A stretch of DNA of 64,000 bases, taken from NCBI GenBank assembly GCA_002633005.1, contig NMRA01000708.1, forward strand, positions 124,001 through 188,000, read 5' to 3'. This stretch comes from Phoronis australis (lineage: Eukaryota > Phoronida > Phoronidae). Below, piece after piece: positions 1-11,371 of this stretch. Every line of letters begins with the position of its first letter. Positions within the stretch are counted from its first letter, which is position 1. The notes under the pieces are model-generated. The model did no database searches. It was not told the origin of the DNA and was given only the letters and a program-made list of their open reading frames with translations. Made by a program: the position numbers and the translations under genes.

Positions 1-372
1 GTTTACTGGGCAATGTAAACGAAATACTTTACAGCTTTTCAACTTTGCGTGTTTATCTTTAACACACATATTTTGTTTGAGAAGCCACCTTTTACAAACT
101 TTATGTACGAAGGTGTAGGAGGACTTTAAATTTTGCCATTTTCATTTTTGTGAAAGATCGCCTCTCATACACTTTTCGTGTTCTATAAAGGTCGTCTTAT
201 GCAAATTATAAAGGTGAAGATGTCAGATAACTAACATTCAACTTTCAATGTTGTGAAAAGACATCTTTCATGGACTTTTTTATTTCAGAATGACCACCTT
301 TTTCAATTCATTGATGAAGATTCGAAAGGAATTTTGTAAAGCTTATTAATTTTGCGAAAGATGATGTATAAC
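1..372. repeat. AT-rich degenerate tandem-like sequence
   Basis: No gene is seen. Loosely similar blocks recur here and continue to about position 910 beyond the small inverted-repeat element at 373-436. They share fragments such as TTTTGTGAAA followed by cytosine-rich ACACCT or CCACCTTT. The pattern suggests an old, diverged minisatellite of roughly 60-70 bp units, but the period is irregular by eye and I could not align it computationally. The short open frames in the stretch are compositional. Confidence 0.3.
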
Positions 373-436
373 CAGTGGCGGATCTAGGGGGCAAGGGGGT
401 CATGCCCTTCAACTCAAAATCCTGGATCCGCCCCTG
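373..436. mobile_element. 64-bp MITE, CAGTGGCGGATC family, copy 1
   Basis: The ends are CAGTGGCGGATCTAGG and CCTGGATCCGCCCCTG, which are inverted repeats of each other. They are flanked by a perfect 5-bp direct repeat, ATAAC, at 368-372 and 437-441. Size, termini and target duplication fit a non-autonomous cut-and-paste element with hAT-like CAG...CTG ends, although most hAT elements duplicate 8 bp. Related copies lie at 915-1077, 6156-6359 and 39205-40246. Confidence 0.75.
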
Positions 437-914
437 ATAACGCATTTCTTTGCTCTAGAATGGACATTTTTTTGAATTCATTGACATGCAATAAGAGCCA
501 TTTTACGTTTTTCTTAATTTTTGTGATTCTAATTGTCACCGTTTGGAATAATGAAACAACACTTTTGCACCTTTTAAATTTTGTGAAAAAAGCACACCTA
601 TCACATACCTTTTTCAGAAGTTCATCCAATGCAATTTCAATAAGGTACAAAATGAACATTCACCTGTGAAATGCAAGACAGTGTTCTCTTTCGTTCCACT
701 TTTTTTCGAAAAGACCATCAATTGCGAAAGGCGTACTTAAGATTCACCCTTCTGTCTTTTCAACATTTAACCAACGCTTTTTGCTTATTGTTATGTTTGC
801 AATTAAAGCATGTATTTTCACAAAAGTCTCACAAGCATACACATATCGCTAATGAAATTTCACTAGCTATGCTCACATTTATCGCAACACCTAAAATCTA
901 TCACCAGTCCATCA

Positions 915-1077
915 CAGTGGCGGAATAAATGGGGAGTAGGGGGGCGCAAGGGGGACATGCCCCCCAAATTCTCTCAGATTCCATTTGGCAATGTCGGGGT
1001 AGCGAATGTCTGACGGGCAAAATCCTGGTTAATACTCTGCCCTGCCCCCCTACCTCAAAATCCTGGATCCGCACCTG
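915..1077. mobile_element. 163-bp MITE, CAGTGGCGGATC family, copy 2
   Basis: It starts CAGTGGCGGAAT and ends CCTGGATCCGCACCTG. The flanks are CATCA (910-914) and TATCA (1078-1082), a 5-bp duplication with one mismatch. The interior is guanine- and cytosine-run rich and includes a second internal copy of the CTCAAAATCCTGGATCCGC end motif seen in copy 1. No coding capacity is present. Confidence 0.65.
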
Positions 1078-1082
1078 TATCA

Positions 1083-3540
1083 GTAATATTAGGTTATAAC
1101 ATGGAGCCCATAACTACAGCTTACCTGTGGTTCATATTTACACGTTCTGTGCATACTTGGCGAACATGATTTGCAAAAATGAGACACTAACACGACGAAT
1201 TCCGTTGGAAAACGTGAAGCGTGACCAAATAGTTGTTAATAATTCCTTTTCAAATATTCATAATTCATGTCACCGGTTACAACGACAGGAGCCTAAAGAT
1301 CCACGACAACCCCAGCAGTAGAATGTTCGTACAAAGAGCTAAATGTCCCGATGAATATGAAAAGTATTTCAAACGTTGCATTACTTGCAACAGGCTACAT
1401 GAAATTATTTAAATGATAATATACATGGTGTGTATCCGTTTCCGCGAAATGAGGTCAAGTACGATCAGAAGTACCATCAAAGAATAAGTATCGGGAAATG
1501 CACACACGGTAATAGTTCACAAACATTGCCTTGATACGATGTCCCCATGCGGCCAGCTAGGGTCCATTCGCATAATAGATAGTCAACGTTTCAAGCACTA
1601 CACTTTGAAGAAGTCAAGTGCCACTTTTTCTCATTGTTTACTCTCAAGCCTTGCTATCATTTTCTGTAATATTGTCAAGCTTCATTTTTAAAATTCTTTC
1701 GGTTCCCCAAAAGGGATGATGCCAGTGGGGTCGGTGAAAATCATTTTTTGCATTCTACGAGAAGTTGAGCGGAGATTGTCCACCTTTTCACATGCTGTCA
1801 GGATATTCATTCCTCGCTTTGTTTTCAGTGTTATTACTAATTCGATACAGGTAGATGTAATAATTTAAAAGACAATGCTGATTTGACTTTTGAGCAGTTG
1901 TGTTTTAATAAAAAATAAAGAGCCGGTCAAAAGTAAACGGTGGAGGACCCTTTCAGTAGATACAAGCTAACCAAACTAAAAACCTGAATCCGTTACGTTT
2001 GCGGAATACACTTGGCGTGTATCGACGTATTCTTGTACACTGTGACTGCTGGGATGAAAAATGAGCCGGAATACCACCCTTCACTTCCTCGGACATCAGA
2101 TTTTAAATTGCATTTTTATGAAAAAAAAATCAGGTGGGAAAAATGATGTTAAAAAGTCACAAAATACCCTGCGTATATTTTTATATAAATTAATGTGACC
2201 ATTACTGAGTTTTCGTTGTTTTGCAATATTTCACGCAATGATCAAGTTGGGTGTCTTTACCTATGTTCAGAGGATCAATCATTACCAAAAAAACATCTCG
2301 ACAAAGCAATTCTTTGTTTTTGTCGCGTATTACCCCGCATTATATTCTTCTTAGTGGGGCCACGTAATACATGCAGAACCTAATAAAAACAACAAACAAC
2401 AAACATGTCATTTCACTAAGCAAAACCGCAGCAAAGCCTGGACGTCTTTCAGATAAGTCTCTGACGTAAGATGGCAGACATGAGCAGTCTTCGTGCAGGT
2501 GTTTTCGGTTCCGTCGATCTAAGTACTATTATTCCGAGTCCCTTTCATCTTTTTCAGTGAAACTTTGATCAAACGACTGGTCATTCATTTTGTCCTCTCA
2601 TCCATCGCAATGAGATAAATCATTGAGTTTGACAGGATCAGCCCATGGAAGCGCAATGGATCGAATACTGTTTCATCCACCGGTTTCGTGGTAAGGTGTC
2701 AGTGATTTGCCTGTGAGCCTTAACCAGAATACTTGCATAAGACTACCTTGCACAAACATAAGACTACACGTTGAATTGTCCAACATTATTTGAAAATGAT
2801 TTATCAACCAACCTCTGAACATCAGGCATTGCTATCACAACTGGATTTCAAACGTAGACTGAAATGAACACTTTCAGCCGGTACATGCATGCTGTCTCAA
2901 TCCAGTCATTTCATTGAGATTGATTGATGTGGACGAAACGTTGGGTACACTTCATGACGACGAACTTGGTCAATTGGACATATTTGAATAATGTCGCCCT
3001 TTCACAACTGAAACGTACATAATTCTCAGCAACTAATGGATGACACAAGGGACGCGAACCTTGGATTAAAAGCTATTGTGTGATAATGCACGGCGATATT
3101 TTGCAAACGTCTCTCTCTACTTGCAAAAACCTTGCTGTCCAGAACGCAGTGATGCTAGGAAGCTATTGCATGGAAGCGTGTACTGAGTGCTACATCACTC
3201 CCTCGTGCCGCAAAAGCCCCCTCCTTGATGGTAGCCCTCCTCCTTCCATAAAAGCACCCCCTTCCCAAGAAAGCAATCCCCTGTATAGAGAATCTCCTCT
3301 CCCTGCGTCTTATACATGTACATGTAACATAACACTAATCCACCCCCTACATGCACTCGTTCCGTACACTTCCCATCGCATTCAGCGCACAACGTACACT
3401 GCTCAGACTAAACTCGTTGGCTGAAGTTGATGCCAGCGCCGGCGTTTTTTCAGTCAGTGAGCGCAGATCTCAAAACGACGGAGTCTGGCTACAGACCGTA
3501 ACTATCCATGATTTTTTGGCTTTACATGTACAATGAAAAA
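1083..3540. other. Intergenic, no gene recognised
   Basis: Only short open frames occur (at most 114 aa at 3080-3424), with no recognisable domain and no splice-consistent continuation. The 3080-3424 frame lies in cytosine-rich imperfect repeats (CCCCCTCCTT-like), which open frames on both strands. A GACGAAACGTTG string at 2933-2944 resembles the remnants seen near Penelope-like elements, but nothing around it supports an element. Confidence 0.4.
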
Positions 3541-4290
3541 AACATGTCACTAGGGCCGAGAATCACAGTAATTGGAACCATTTGAAAATCGTGCTCTTGT
3601 TAGTAGGAACACATAGGTCAGTTGCAAAATTTCATAATGATTCCCAGAGCAATTTGCAGTTTAGAGAGTTGGACGTTTCGAAAACATTAAACATGACCAC
3701 GTGGGGGGCACAAAATGCACCAAATCCCAATCTAAATCGAAAAGTACTGTCGTGGTCTTAACAGACACGTAATTACCGAATTTCATAAAAAACGTCGAAG
3801 AACTACATGTTTAAAGATAAAGATCCAAAAGTAAAGGAAAATTGCTACTAGGGGTCGCAGTGATAGGCTGCGCCGTCTAAAAGTCGTGGAGCAGGTCGTG
3901 CCATATTCAAAGGATAACACTTGCAAACGTTCTCAATGATCTCGCAAAGAGAGAGATACAACCGTGGACGCATAAAAATATAATCACCACTAGGGGTGCT
4001 ACAGTCAGACCCGTCCAAAATCAACCAGACACCGTATTCTCAAGACCACATCTGCTCAGCTTTTAAAAAGACCTTTTGAGTGGTTGGGCGGGACGGAAGC
4101 CAAAATTGAACTTATGAAGAACGACCACTAAACTACATCGAATCGATCCGAAATTGCTTCCTTAATAAAACATATTTTCCAAATTTCACCAAAATCCATC
4201 ACGGAGCTCCAAAGGGACAGAGGCAAACTTAAAAAGAAAAGGAAATTCCCACTATACTAGGATGCACTGCGGTAATGAGATCAGTCCGAA
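3540..4290. repeat. Degenerate dispersed/tandem repeat with CACTAGGGG motif
   Basis: Two diverged blocks (about 3690-3880 and 4090-4280) share an order of motifs. These are CCAAAT or TTTCA upstream, then an adenine-rich AAAGGAAA stretch, then ACTAGG followed by GCAGT or GCACTGCGGT. Further ACTAGGG motifs occur at 3550 and 3990. A reverse-strand relative with CCCCTAGTGGCAGTTTTATC lies at 26936-26955. I read this as an old dispersed repeat, partly tandem, of unknown class. Confidence 0.4.
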
Positions 4291-4299
4291 ATTCATGGT

Positions 4300-6150
4300 C
4301 ATCTGTCACCAGCTTCATCACATCTCCTAAATATCATTAATGCATGCAAGAGGTTTAGAAAATACAGTAGAGAACGCCGGACACCCGGACGCCCGGGCAG
4401 ATAGCGCGGCACTATATACCCATGTATGCGGGTGCATAAAAAGCAAGGTTTTCTTGTGACAATAAGAAAAGTTGTAGCATATCAACTTGTAAATGTTGAT
4501 TTGATGAAAGCATAATGAATCATTTTTGTTGCACAATCAGTTGAAGATCAAACGCTTATCAGTGCAGAGTTACGAGACGCAGTGCTAATTAAAACAAGTC
4601 TTCTCGAAGCTGTTATACACAAATAGTTTATATAAGTACCTACATTTACATCCCAGATGACTTTTCTTTTGGTGGTAAAGCAATTAATTGACGTCAAACG
4701 AGCTCGCTGTTTCTTGTATCTTTAGTAATCTGCTAGTAAGCGTGATGTTTTATAGGAGCGGCAAAATACCACGTGACTAGATGGCGACGAGTGCACGTCC
4801 ATTTCCCCGTAGTTGCTTGGTGACATTCAAATACAGGTGATACAGTAGTTGAGTTTTTAATTTATTCAAATGTTAATATCATGCACTCTAAATTTACACT
4901 TCTTGTAAGCGAGACGCGACAACTTTACATAAAAATAAAAATTCCTACCGCCGACTTTTTCTGTCCCTGTAAAATTACTTGTTTCAAACAGTGGTTCGGG
5001 GATTTTCAACCTACTCGAATGAATGGCTCACTTCACCCCATGTACCCTGGGACGCGCACTCTAAGCCCAATGTTACCGTAGGATACTCTAATCAAGTTTT
5101 GTGGGGTTGCCATTGAAGATATTTCGGCATCGAATTGCACCCTTTAAACGTCACCTACAATACCCAGCCACACGTACCGTATTTTCCAGCACCGTACATG
5201 CAACATGGGCGGCGCAGCTTTGAAAATAGTGGGGGCCTATAGCCCCCAGCCACCGTGGTGCACCACCAATAGACCATGGGCAGCGTATCATTGAAAAAAA
5301 AGTGGGAGGGCTATAGACCCCCAGCCCCCTATGTGTAAGTATTTTAAAGTAATTATGAACCCTGTTTTCCAGGTTGTAAAGATGTTCAAATATCTTACAA
5401 TCTGTTAACTGAAACATCTTCAAAGTACCTATTCTCTGAAAGATGAACAAATTTCACAACAAAATTTATTATTCTTATTTAATTGTCTTCATATTGACAA
5501 GAAATGCGCTTTTTAGCAAAAAACGACTTTGAACAAAGGTTTAAAAAATATTGTTCCTCCAATCATAGACTGAAAGAAGTGACTTAGCCTAGCGTTATTA
5601 ACTAGTATAGTGTTGTAGGTTTCCCATGCTAAAGAAATGATTCTAAATCACCAGTATGTCCCCAATTACCCACACAATGAGCTCCATCAAGGATAGGCCG
5701 ACTAGAAAATTTAGGCAAACAATAATGAATTAAAACTGGGTGTTTTCCGATTTGTGCGAAACGATTCCAGTTTGTTAAATCCATCTATGCCCATCAATCT
5801 CATGTTGACAAAGAGTTTGGGTAGAGGTCTTTGGTTCTAGCCTGAGCCAGAAAGTAGCATAGTTGCCGCAAATCATTAGCCAGAGAAAACATTCTGTAGT
5901 TCACATGTACGTTAAATTTATTCGCACTCTGTGCCATGACCACACTTTACAAATGTCATGGTATTGCCCGAATGCCAAAGATTTTCCGAAGCACAACGGT
6001 GTTAGTTTTCTTATTGAATCGTCAGTTGGTAGATGTGTTCTTCTGTAGCTCAAAACTTGCCACAGGTCTACATGTATCATGTACATGTAGCTATATTTTG
6101 TACTTAGAATTCTTACGGAAACAGAAACATGTGAATAACATAACCCTGTT
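4300..6150. other. Intergenic, no gene recognised; short duplicated motif at 5200-5330
   Basis: No supported coding region. At 5205-5255 and 5274-5330 two copies of a roughly 70-bp unit (ATGGGC..., AAAA.AGTGGG, CTATAG.CCCCCAGCC) sit in tandem. The same GGGGGC...GGCCCCCAGC pattern appears again near 47630-47655. They are likely remnants of a small inverted-repeat element. Confidence 0.35.
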
Positions 6151-6155
6151 AAAAC

Positions 6156-6359
6156 CAGTGGCAGATCTACGTTTTCAGTAAGGGGGGAGGGGGGATTACG
6201 ATTCGAGCGAATCCGAGGCGCGTAGGTCGGGAGAGGGTTTCCCCTCCTCCCGTGTAAGATTTGTTGTGGTTTTTAGTAGCTAATTTCATTTTTCAATACT
6301 TATTTTTGAGCCTGTGGGCGGGGTTGAACGCCCTGAACTCCCCTGCAGATCCGCCTCTG
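6156..6359. mobile_element. 204-bp MITE, CAGTGGCGGATC family, copy 3
   Basis: It begins CAGTGGCAGATCTACG and ends GCAGATCCGCCTCTG, with 5-bp flanks AAAAC (6151-6155) and AGAAC (6360-6364), one mismatch. The interior holds guanine runs but no coding sequence. Termini and target-site length match the copies at 373, 915 and 39205. Confidence 0.65.
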
Positions 6360-6364
6360 AGAAC

Positions 6365-9300
6365 TGCATATATACTCAAGACTGTCCGTAGTTAATAGTT
6401 CAGGTAACACCATTATAAGTTTACGTATATACAGATCATTTAAATCTCTAGCAACAAAAATTTCACTTGCTTAAGAACTGTAAGTTCACCGAATATGTTG
6501 TCTTGCAAGTCACTGATTCATCAATATTTCATTCTTTTCAGCATTTTTCGTCTTAGCACGATTAAAGAGTCACAGAGTAAAATCCAATTTTACGATGTTT
6601 TGAAATAACACATTAGAGATCGAAGTGTTCAAATTCACTGCCTATAAAAACAATCAAATGCGAAGTTCCATTTATTTATGTTTATATTGGGTTTCTTCGA
6701 GTGGCCTACTCTAGAGAAGGTTAGAGGCAAACCGCCTGATAAAAGAGTATTGTTAACAATTTTTTTTTACTGTTTTACTATTTTGACATTTAACTTATAT
6801 ATCTTATTGTCGTCCTTTATGATTTAACGTGAGATTTTGGAGCTCCGTCAGAAGAGATAACACAAGAACATATCGTGGATTTTCGACAGAGAACCCACTA
6901 ACAAAAATACCGAAAAGCCCTCTCGGCGGAAGTTCTTCGACTCTTATAACCGAAAGAGCACCCACGGCGGTTTCAGTGGGCAGATGGTGGTCGGGAGTAT
7001 CTTTCTGAAACCTGGCTAGTATTTCAAGTCTGATCAAAGATAAAATCATTGCAGGAGAAACAAATCGCCGTCTCTGAAGCCAACGTTACCAAGTTTACTG
7101 ATTTCCTAATATGAAGTGAATTCACTTAACCGCTCTAACTTAACGGCACTTTTACTGCTGAACGAAAACGCAACATGTTTCCGAAAAAGCCCACCACTTG
7201 TTACGAGCTATTCTCCCCCGGGAGCTTTCTGTGGACGCAAAAATCACTTCGGGAAAATGAACATTTGGATTTCCAAAAGTGCCACTGACAGTCGCAATGG
7301 TAGCTTTAAGAACAATAGAAGGATAAATATTATCGTATGGCAAGCTAAGAAGCATTTACCACGGAACCTTTCTAGACACTTGTAAAGATGAGAAACATCT
7401 ATTTTTAAATAACAATTATCTATCTTAAAAGACAAACTTTTGTTATCATAGTAAGATTCGTATAATCTAGTACTATAGCCATTTGTGCCGATATCAAACA
7501 TATTTTACTCAAACGACACATATATTTTTAGATCCTTCATCGTGTCTGTTGTGACGTATTGCCACTCATTGTCGCTTCCCGTGAGCGACAAACCGTGAAC
7601 GCTATTGGGGTTCCATTAAAACGTTTAGGTGCCTAGTTTGCCTATCCAGTTTCTTCATTAGGTGTCTCCGTATATGATCTTATGGTCTCTTTGATGTAAG
7701 CTGGCACAGAGCATGGTGTTTTCCATTTGTCCCCAGTTTCCTATACCGCGATATGCAGAGGTGCAACTGTACACGTCAATTTTGTGGAAGTTTATGGGGA
7801 TGAACTTTTACATTTTGTACTCGCTGCTTATTTGGATGTTCATGTTGAGCTAAGGACTTGCAGTATTGGAATTTCAAGCCTTTATCCTTCACTCACGTCA
7901 GCCTGGCTCATGACTGACGTCATTCTTCAGCTTTCATAGTGTTGTGCTTTGCGAGGCTGTTTTCTGTCTTAGGACTTGGATTCCAGTTTAAAGCATGTTT
8001 TGTAGTATATGATACGAAATAAACATGTTTTTTTCAGTGTTATAGTACTTACACCGTGCACTCTATGGCAAGAGACCCAAGGCGCTGTTTAATTTCCAGT
8101 CTATTGTACTGCCTAAGGCTTAGACGTCAGAGCTTGTACAGTGTACTTGTATATGTTTGATTGATTGACATAACACCCATTCATTGATCGACCCTAAAAC
8201 GATACGATATGCAATGCAACAGAACACGGCATGGCTGAAGTGATAGCTCAGACAAGTCCGTAAAACCTCAAGTGTGTGAACCGATGTTCGCCGGAATAAT
8301 ACAAAATAAAGGTAATTATAACAGTGACAATTACAAAAACGTATCGTTTCAGTGGCTTCAATTCTAAACAACAGGGGTTCTAAGTCGAGGCAAGTCCAGA
8401 TAATTCAGCGCTTCCGTGTTTGTTGTTCGACACACCACTCGCAGAACAATTATTTACCTTCATGGCTTTACTGAAACCACTCGTCAACATACAGTATACA
8501 TGTACCAGAGAACCGAAACCGAACTCATTTGTTTTGACAAATATGCATCCTATTTCCTTAGTAAAAATTATCCTTACCAAACTTATTTATTTAGTCAATT
8601 ATTTATTATATATTTATTATTGTAAGATTTTGCAATGAAGGTAGCCTCATCAGTTCTCACTGCTTTCCACGGGCTCTTATTACGAGGAACTTAATTTTAG
8701 AAGCAAGCAGTTCCAGCAATCACCAGAGTTACACGATGTATGAATTTGTGTTAGCCAGTCGCTTTATTGCTGTCGGCGAAGCCATCCGGATAATGCGGCA
8801 ATTTCCACACAACAGGAACTTAGATACGACTTGCGTTCACTAACGCTAGGACGTACGCTAGGACCTAGTTAAAATCTAACCAAAGTCACGTGCTCTTATT
8901 TAAAATAAACGGCAATATCTCACGTAATCTCGCAAAGTCTCGCTTTTAGTGAGGTCATTGGGTTACTGAATGCCGGGGAGGCAGATTTCCCGATAAACAG
9001 ACCCTCTGCATGGCCGTCAAAGTCACAGGGCTGAGTTACAGTTTATCTATTAATAACAAATGGAAAGTTAATAAAATACGAAAATGAGTAAACACGCTAG
9101 CGTAAAATTTGGTACGGTGTCTTCTTTTTGTGTCCGCATTCTCGTTCTACGTACCAGACAGGTGGCTTACTTGGCTGCCTGGTGTTCGATCATGTTGCAC
9201 ACCCACTGAGAAGAATTACTAAGGCAAAGTTTTAGCTAGGTCGCAGAAGTCACATTTTTGTCAGATTTTTTAAATTCAAAGGACAAATCACATGTACTTT

Positions 9301-11347
9301 TCAAGAACTATTCAAAATGTTATTCAAAAATTTTAAAACGATCATTTGATGTCGTCCGCAGTGTGTTTATGTCAGGTCTTACTATCTAGAGAACCATCAG
9401 CAACATGAGGCGATGTAAATAACTACAACATCATGGTGTCTTTGATGAATACCGACAAGTTTGCTTGGTACGAAAACCGGTAGAGTTGCCCAATCTCGAC
9501 CGGTGAGAGTGTCAGGGGATTCTTTTCATGAGCTCACGCGCCGAGCTCATCTCGACTGATCTCGACTGCTCAGAGTTGTTCACTTGTTCAATTAGTTCCT
9601 TTTGGGTTGCTCTGTTATTTATGACACGTCACTCCATGGAGTCATTTTTTCACATACAAATAAATGACAGGTTCTTAAGGTAAAAAGCAAAGAATTCAAA
9701 CTTCCTTTCCTGACCATCGTTCGGGGTTGCCAACAAAAATTCTTCTCTAACGTATATGTACGCTATTCTTGTCTCACGGATCTGAAGTCCCCGATCTAGC
9801 ACCAGGCTCTTTTCACCGATTTTAGAAAATGTATCCCCACACCGTGTATTGATTTGCTTCCAAAGAGATCAGCCCCACCCCCACACATTATTTCTAACCG
9901 TTCCTTTACCTCCCTCCACTTCCCTTAGTTTGATAAGCCGCGCGCCGCTCAGACGAGAAATTTGAAATTCTTCTCTCACGCACTCTTGACCCTCTCAAAG
10001 ATTCAAGTTTCCGCGATCCAACCTGGGCAGCACTACAATTTTCGCTAATCAGTCACGGACAAAATTTTCTTTACTCGCAAGCAGACCACCCCAGCTCCCG
10101 CAAATCAAGTTCCTGGCTTGCACGCCGTTACTTTCTCTGGTCAACTGCATACACTTAACAAGCAAGACACGTTCCCTTGCCGCGCGCCATTCTCTCGAGC
10201 ATCAAATTCTTCACTCAAGCATGTCATTCCCCCTCAAAGATGCAAATCACTCATCCGCCACAGCTTTGTCTATGCTTGTCTGGAGACATTTCTGTACTAA
10301 CAATTTGTCACGCAAGTTTCTTGATCACAGAGACCAACTCCCAGGGTCTAGCTCTGCTGCTGCATTTTGGTTCGGGGCCTTCAAACACCATTTTGTTTCC
10401 TTCTCTTGGCCCCTCGCTTAATTTGATGCGAAAAGCCCGTCCCCATGCGCCAATGCCGGTGCTCAAAATTCATCTCTGGCGTCTCACGAACATATGTTCT
10501 TATAGCCATTCAGTGCTCGCAGAAAGACCAAACCTTACATTCTTCCTTTCCCACAAGCCGCATATAAGCTGTACTCAGAGATGGGTGTAATTGTTGACCA
10601 CAGTCTGTTCATGGCAACGTTGCTTCCCTACCGTTCTAACAATGCAGATTATAAACAATAAATTGAATTTTTTAATTTTTCAAATCAGTTAACTAAAATA
10701 GACGAAAAAGAGAAGTAACGCGTATTACAACCGTTGTGAGCATCATAACGGAGAGACTTCACTTGCGTACCACCCATTCAGGGTGTTACGGTTATATAGG
10801 ACCCTAGAAAAATAGCTAAATTTGTCCAAATCATGATCAAATTCATTTGAAAATTTTAAATACTTTGCCTCATAAAACCTTCGATAGCCATCGGGCATTA
10901 TTTTTAAAATTTTCCAATTTCGCATGAGGAGCTATAAGAAATAGGACTTTGATGATTTTCATGAAAAAAATCGAAAGTTGTATAAACTGCATTCAGAAAA
11001 CCGTATAAAAATAGCGATTTTGAGTTTTCATCCTGATTACTTATACCATAAGAAATTTGTCCACGTTGCTAATTGTGTTGTTTTGCTACGACGTACCACT
11101 GACACGATCACATGACCCAATTAACTACTCAGTGTCAAACTGCAAAAAACCTGTAAAAATTCTGTAGGCTTTCCACTTTAAGATTAAAATTTTAGACTTG
11201 ACTGACACAGACCTGTCGAAGAGGTCTTATTTTTTCCTACAAATGTCAACTACTGCCGAATACGTGAATTTATAGAAGCTTTAACAGTGCTCGATCAAAT
11301 TACTCATGTGACACGGGTAACTTTTTCTTAATGACGCGTTTAATTTG
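6365..11347. other. Intergenic, no gene recognised
   Basis: Almost 5 kb without a supportable gene. The longest open frame (10177-10590, 137 aa) lies in a cytosine-rich zone from about 9730 to 10560. There AAATTCTTCTCT-like phrases recur irregularly (9737, 9965, 10203, 10467), pointing to degraded repeats rather than coding. At 8838-8945 a block containing CACGTG and AACGCTAGGAC is matched in inverted orientation near 46300-46430, so it is a dispersed repeat. Part of 11100-11230 (reverse strand) resembles 13897-14050 and 20756-20900. Confidence 0.4.
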
Positions 11348-11371
11348 TGACGTACCATGATTGATGACGTA
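11348..11371 (+). promoter_or_regulatory. Paired TGACGTA (CRE/ATF-like) motifs at the start of the repeat-protein ORF
   Basis: TGACGTA occurs at 11348-11354 and again at 11365-11371, the second overlapping the first ATG of the 729-aa ORF. The heptamer matches the core of CREB/ATF sites. Two copies within 24 bp are noticeable, but their position on the start codon is unusual for promoter elements, and no TATA box or transcription start can be placed. Confidence 0.2.

Noticed and set aside
2933-2944. GACGAAACGTTG as a hammerhead or Penelope trace
   Set aside because: An isolated 12-mer without the CTGATGA partner at proper spacing or any endonuclease or RT nearby.
10177-10590. 137-aa frame near 10.2 kb
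   Set aside because: Overlaps other open frames on the same strand in a cytosine-rich degenerate-repeat zone; likely compositional.
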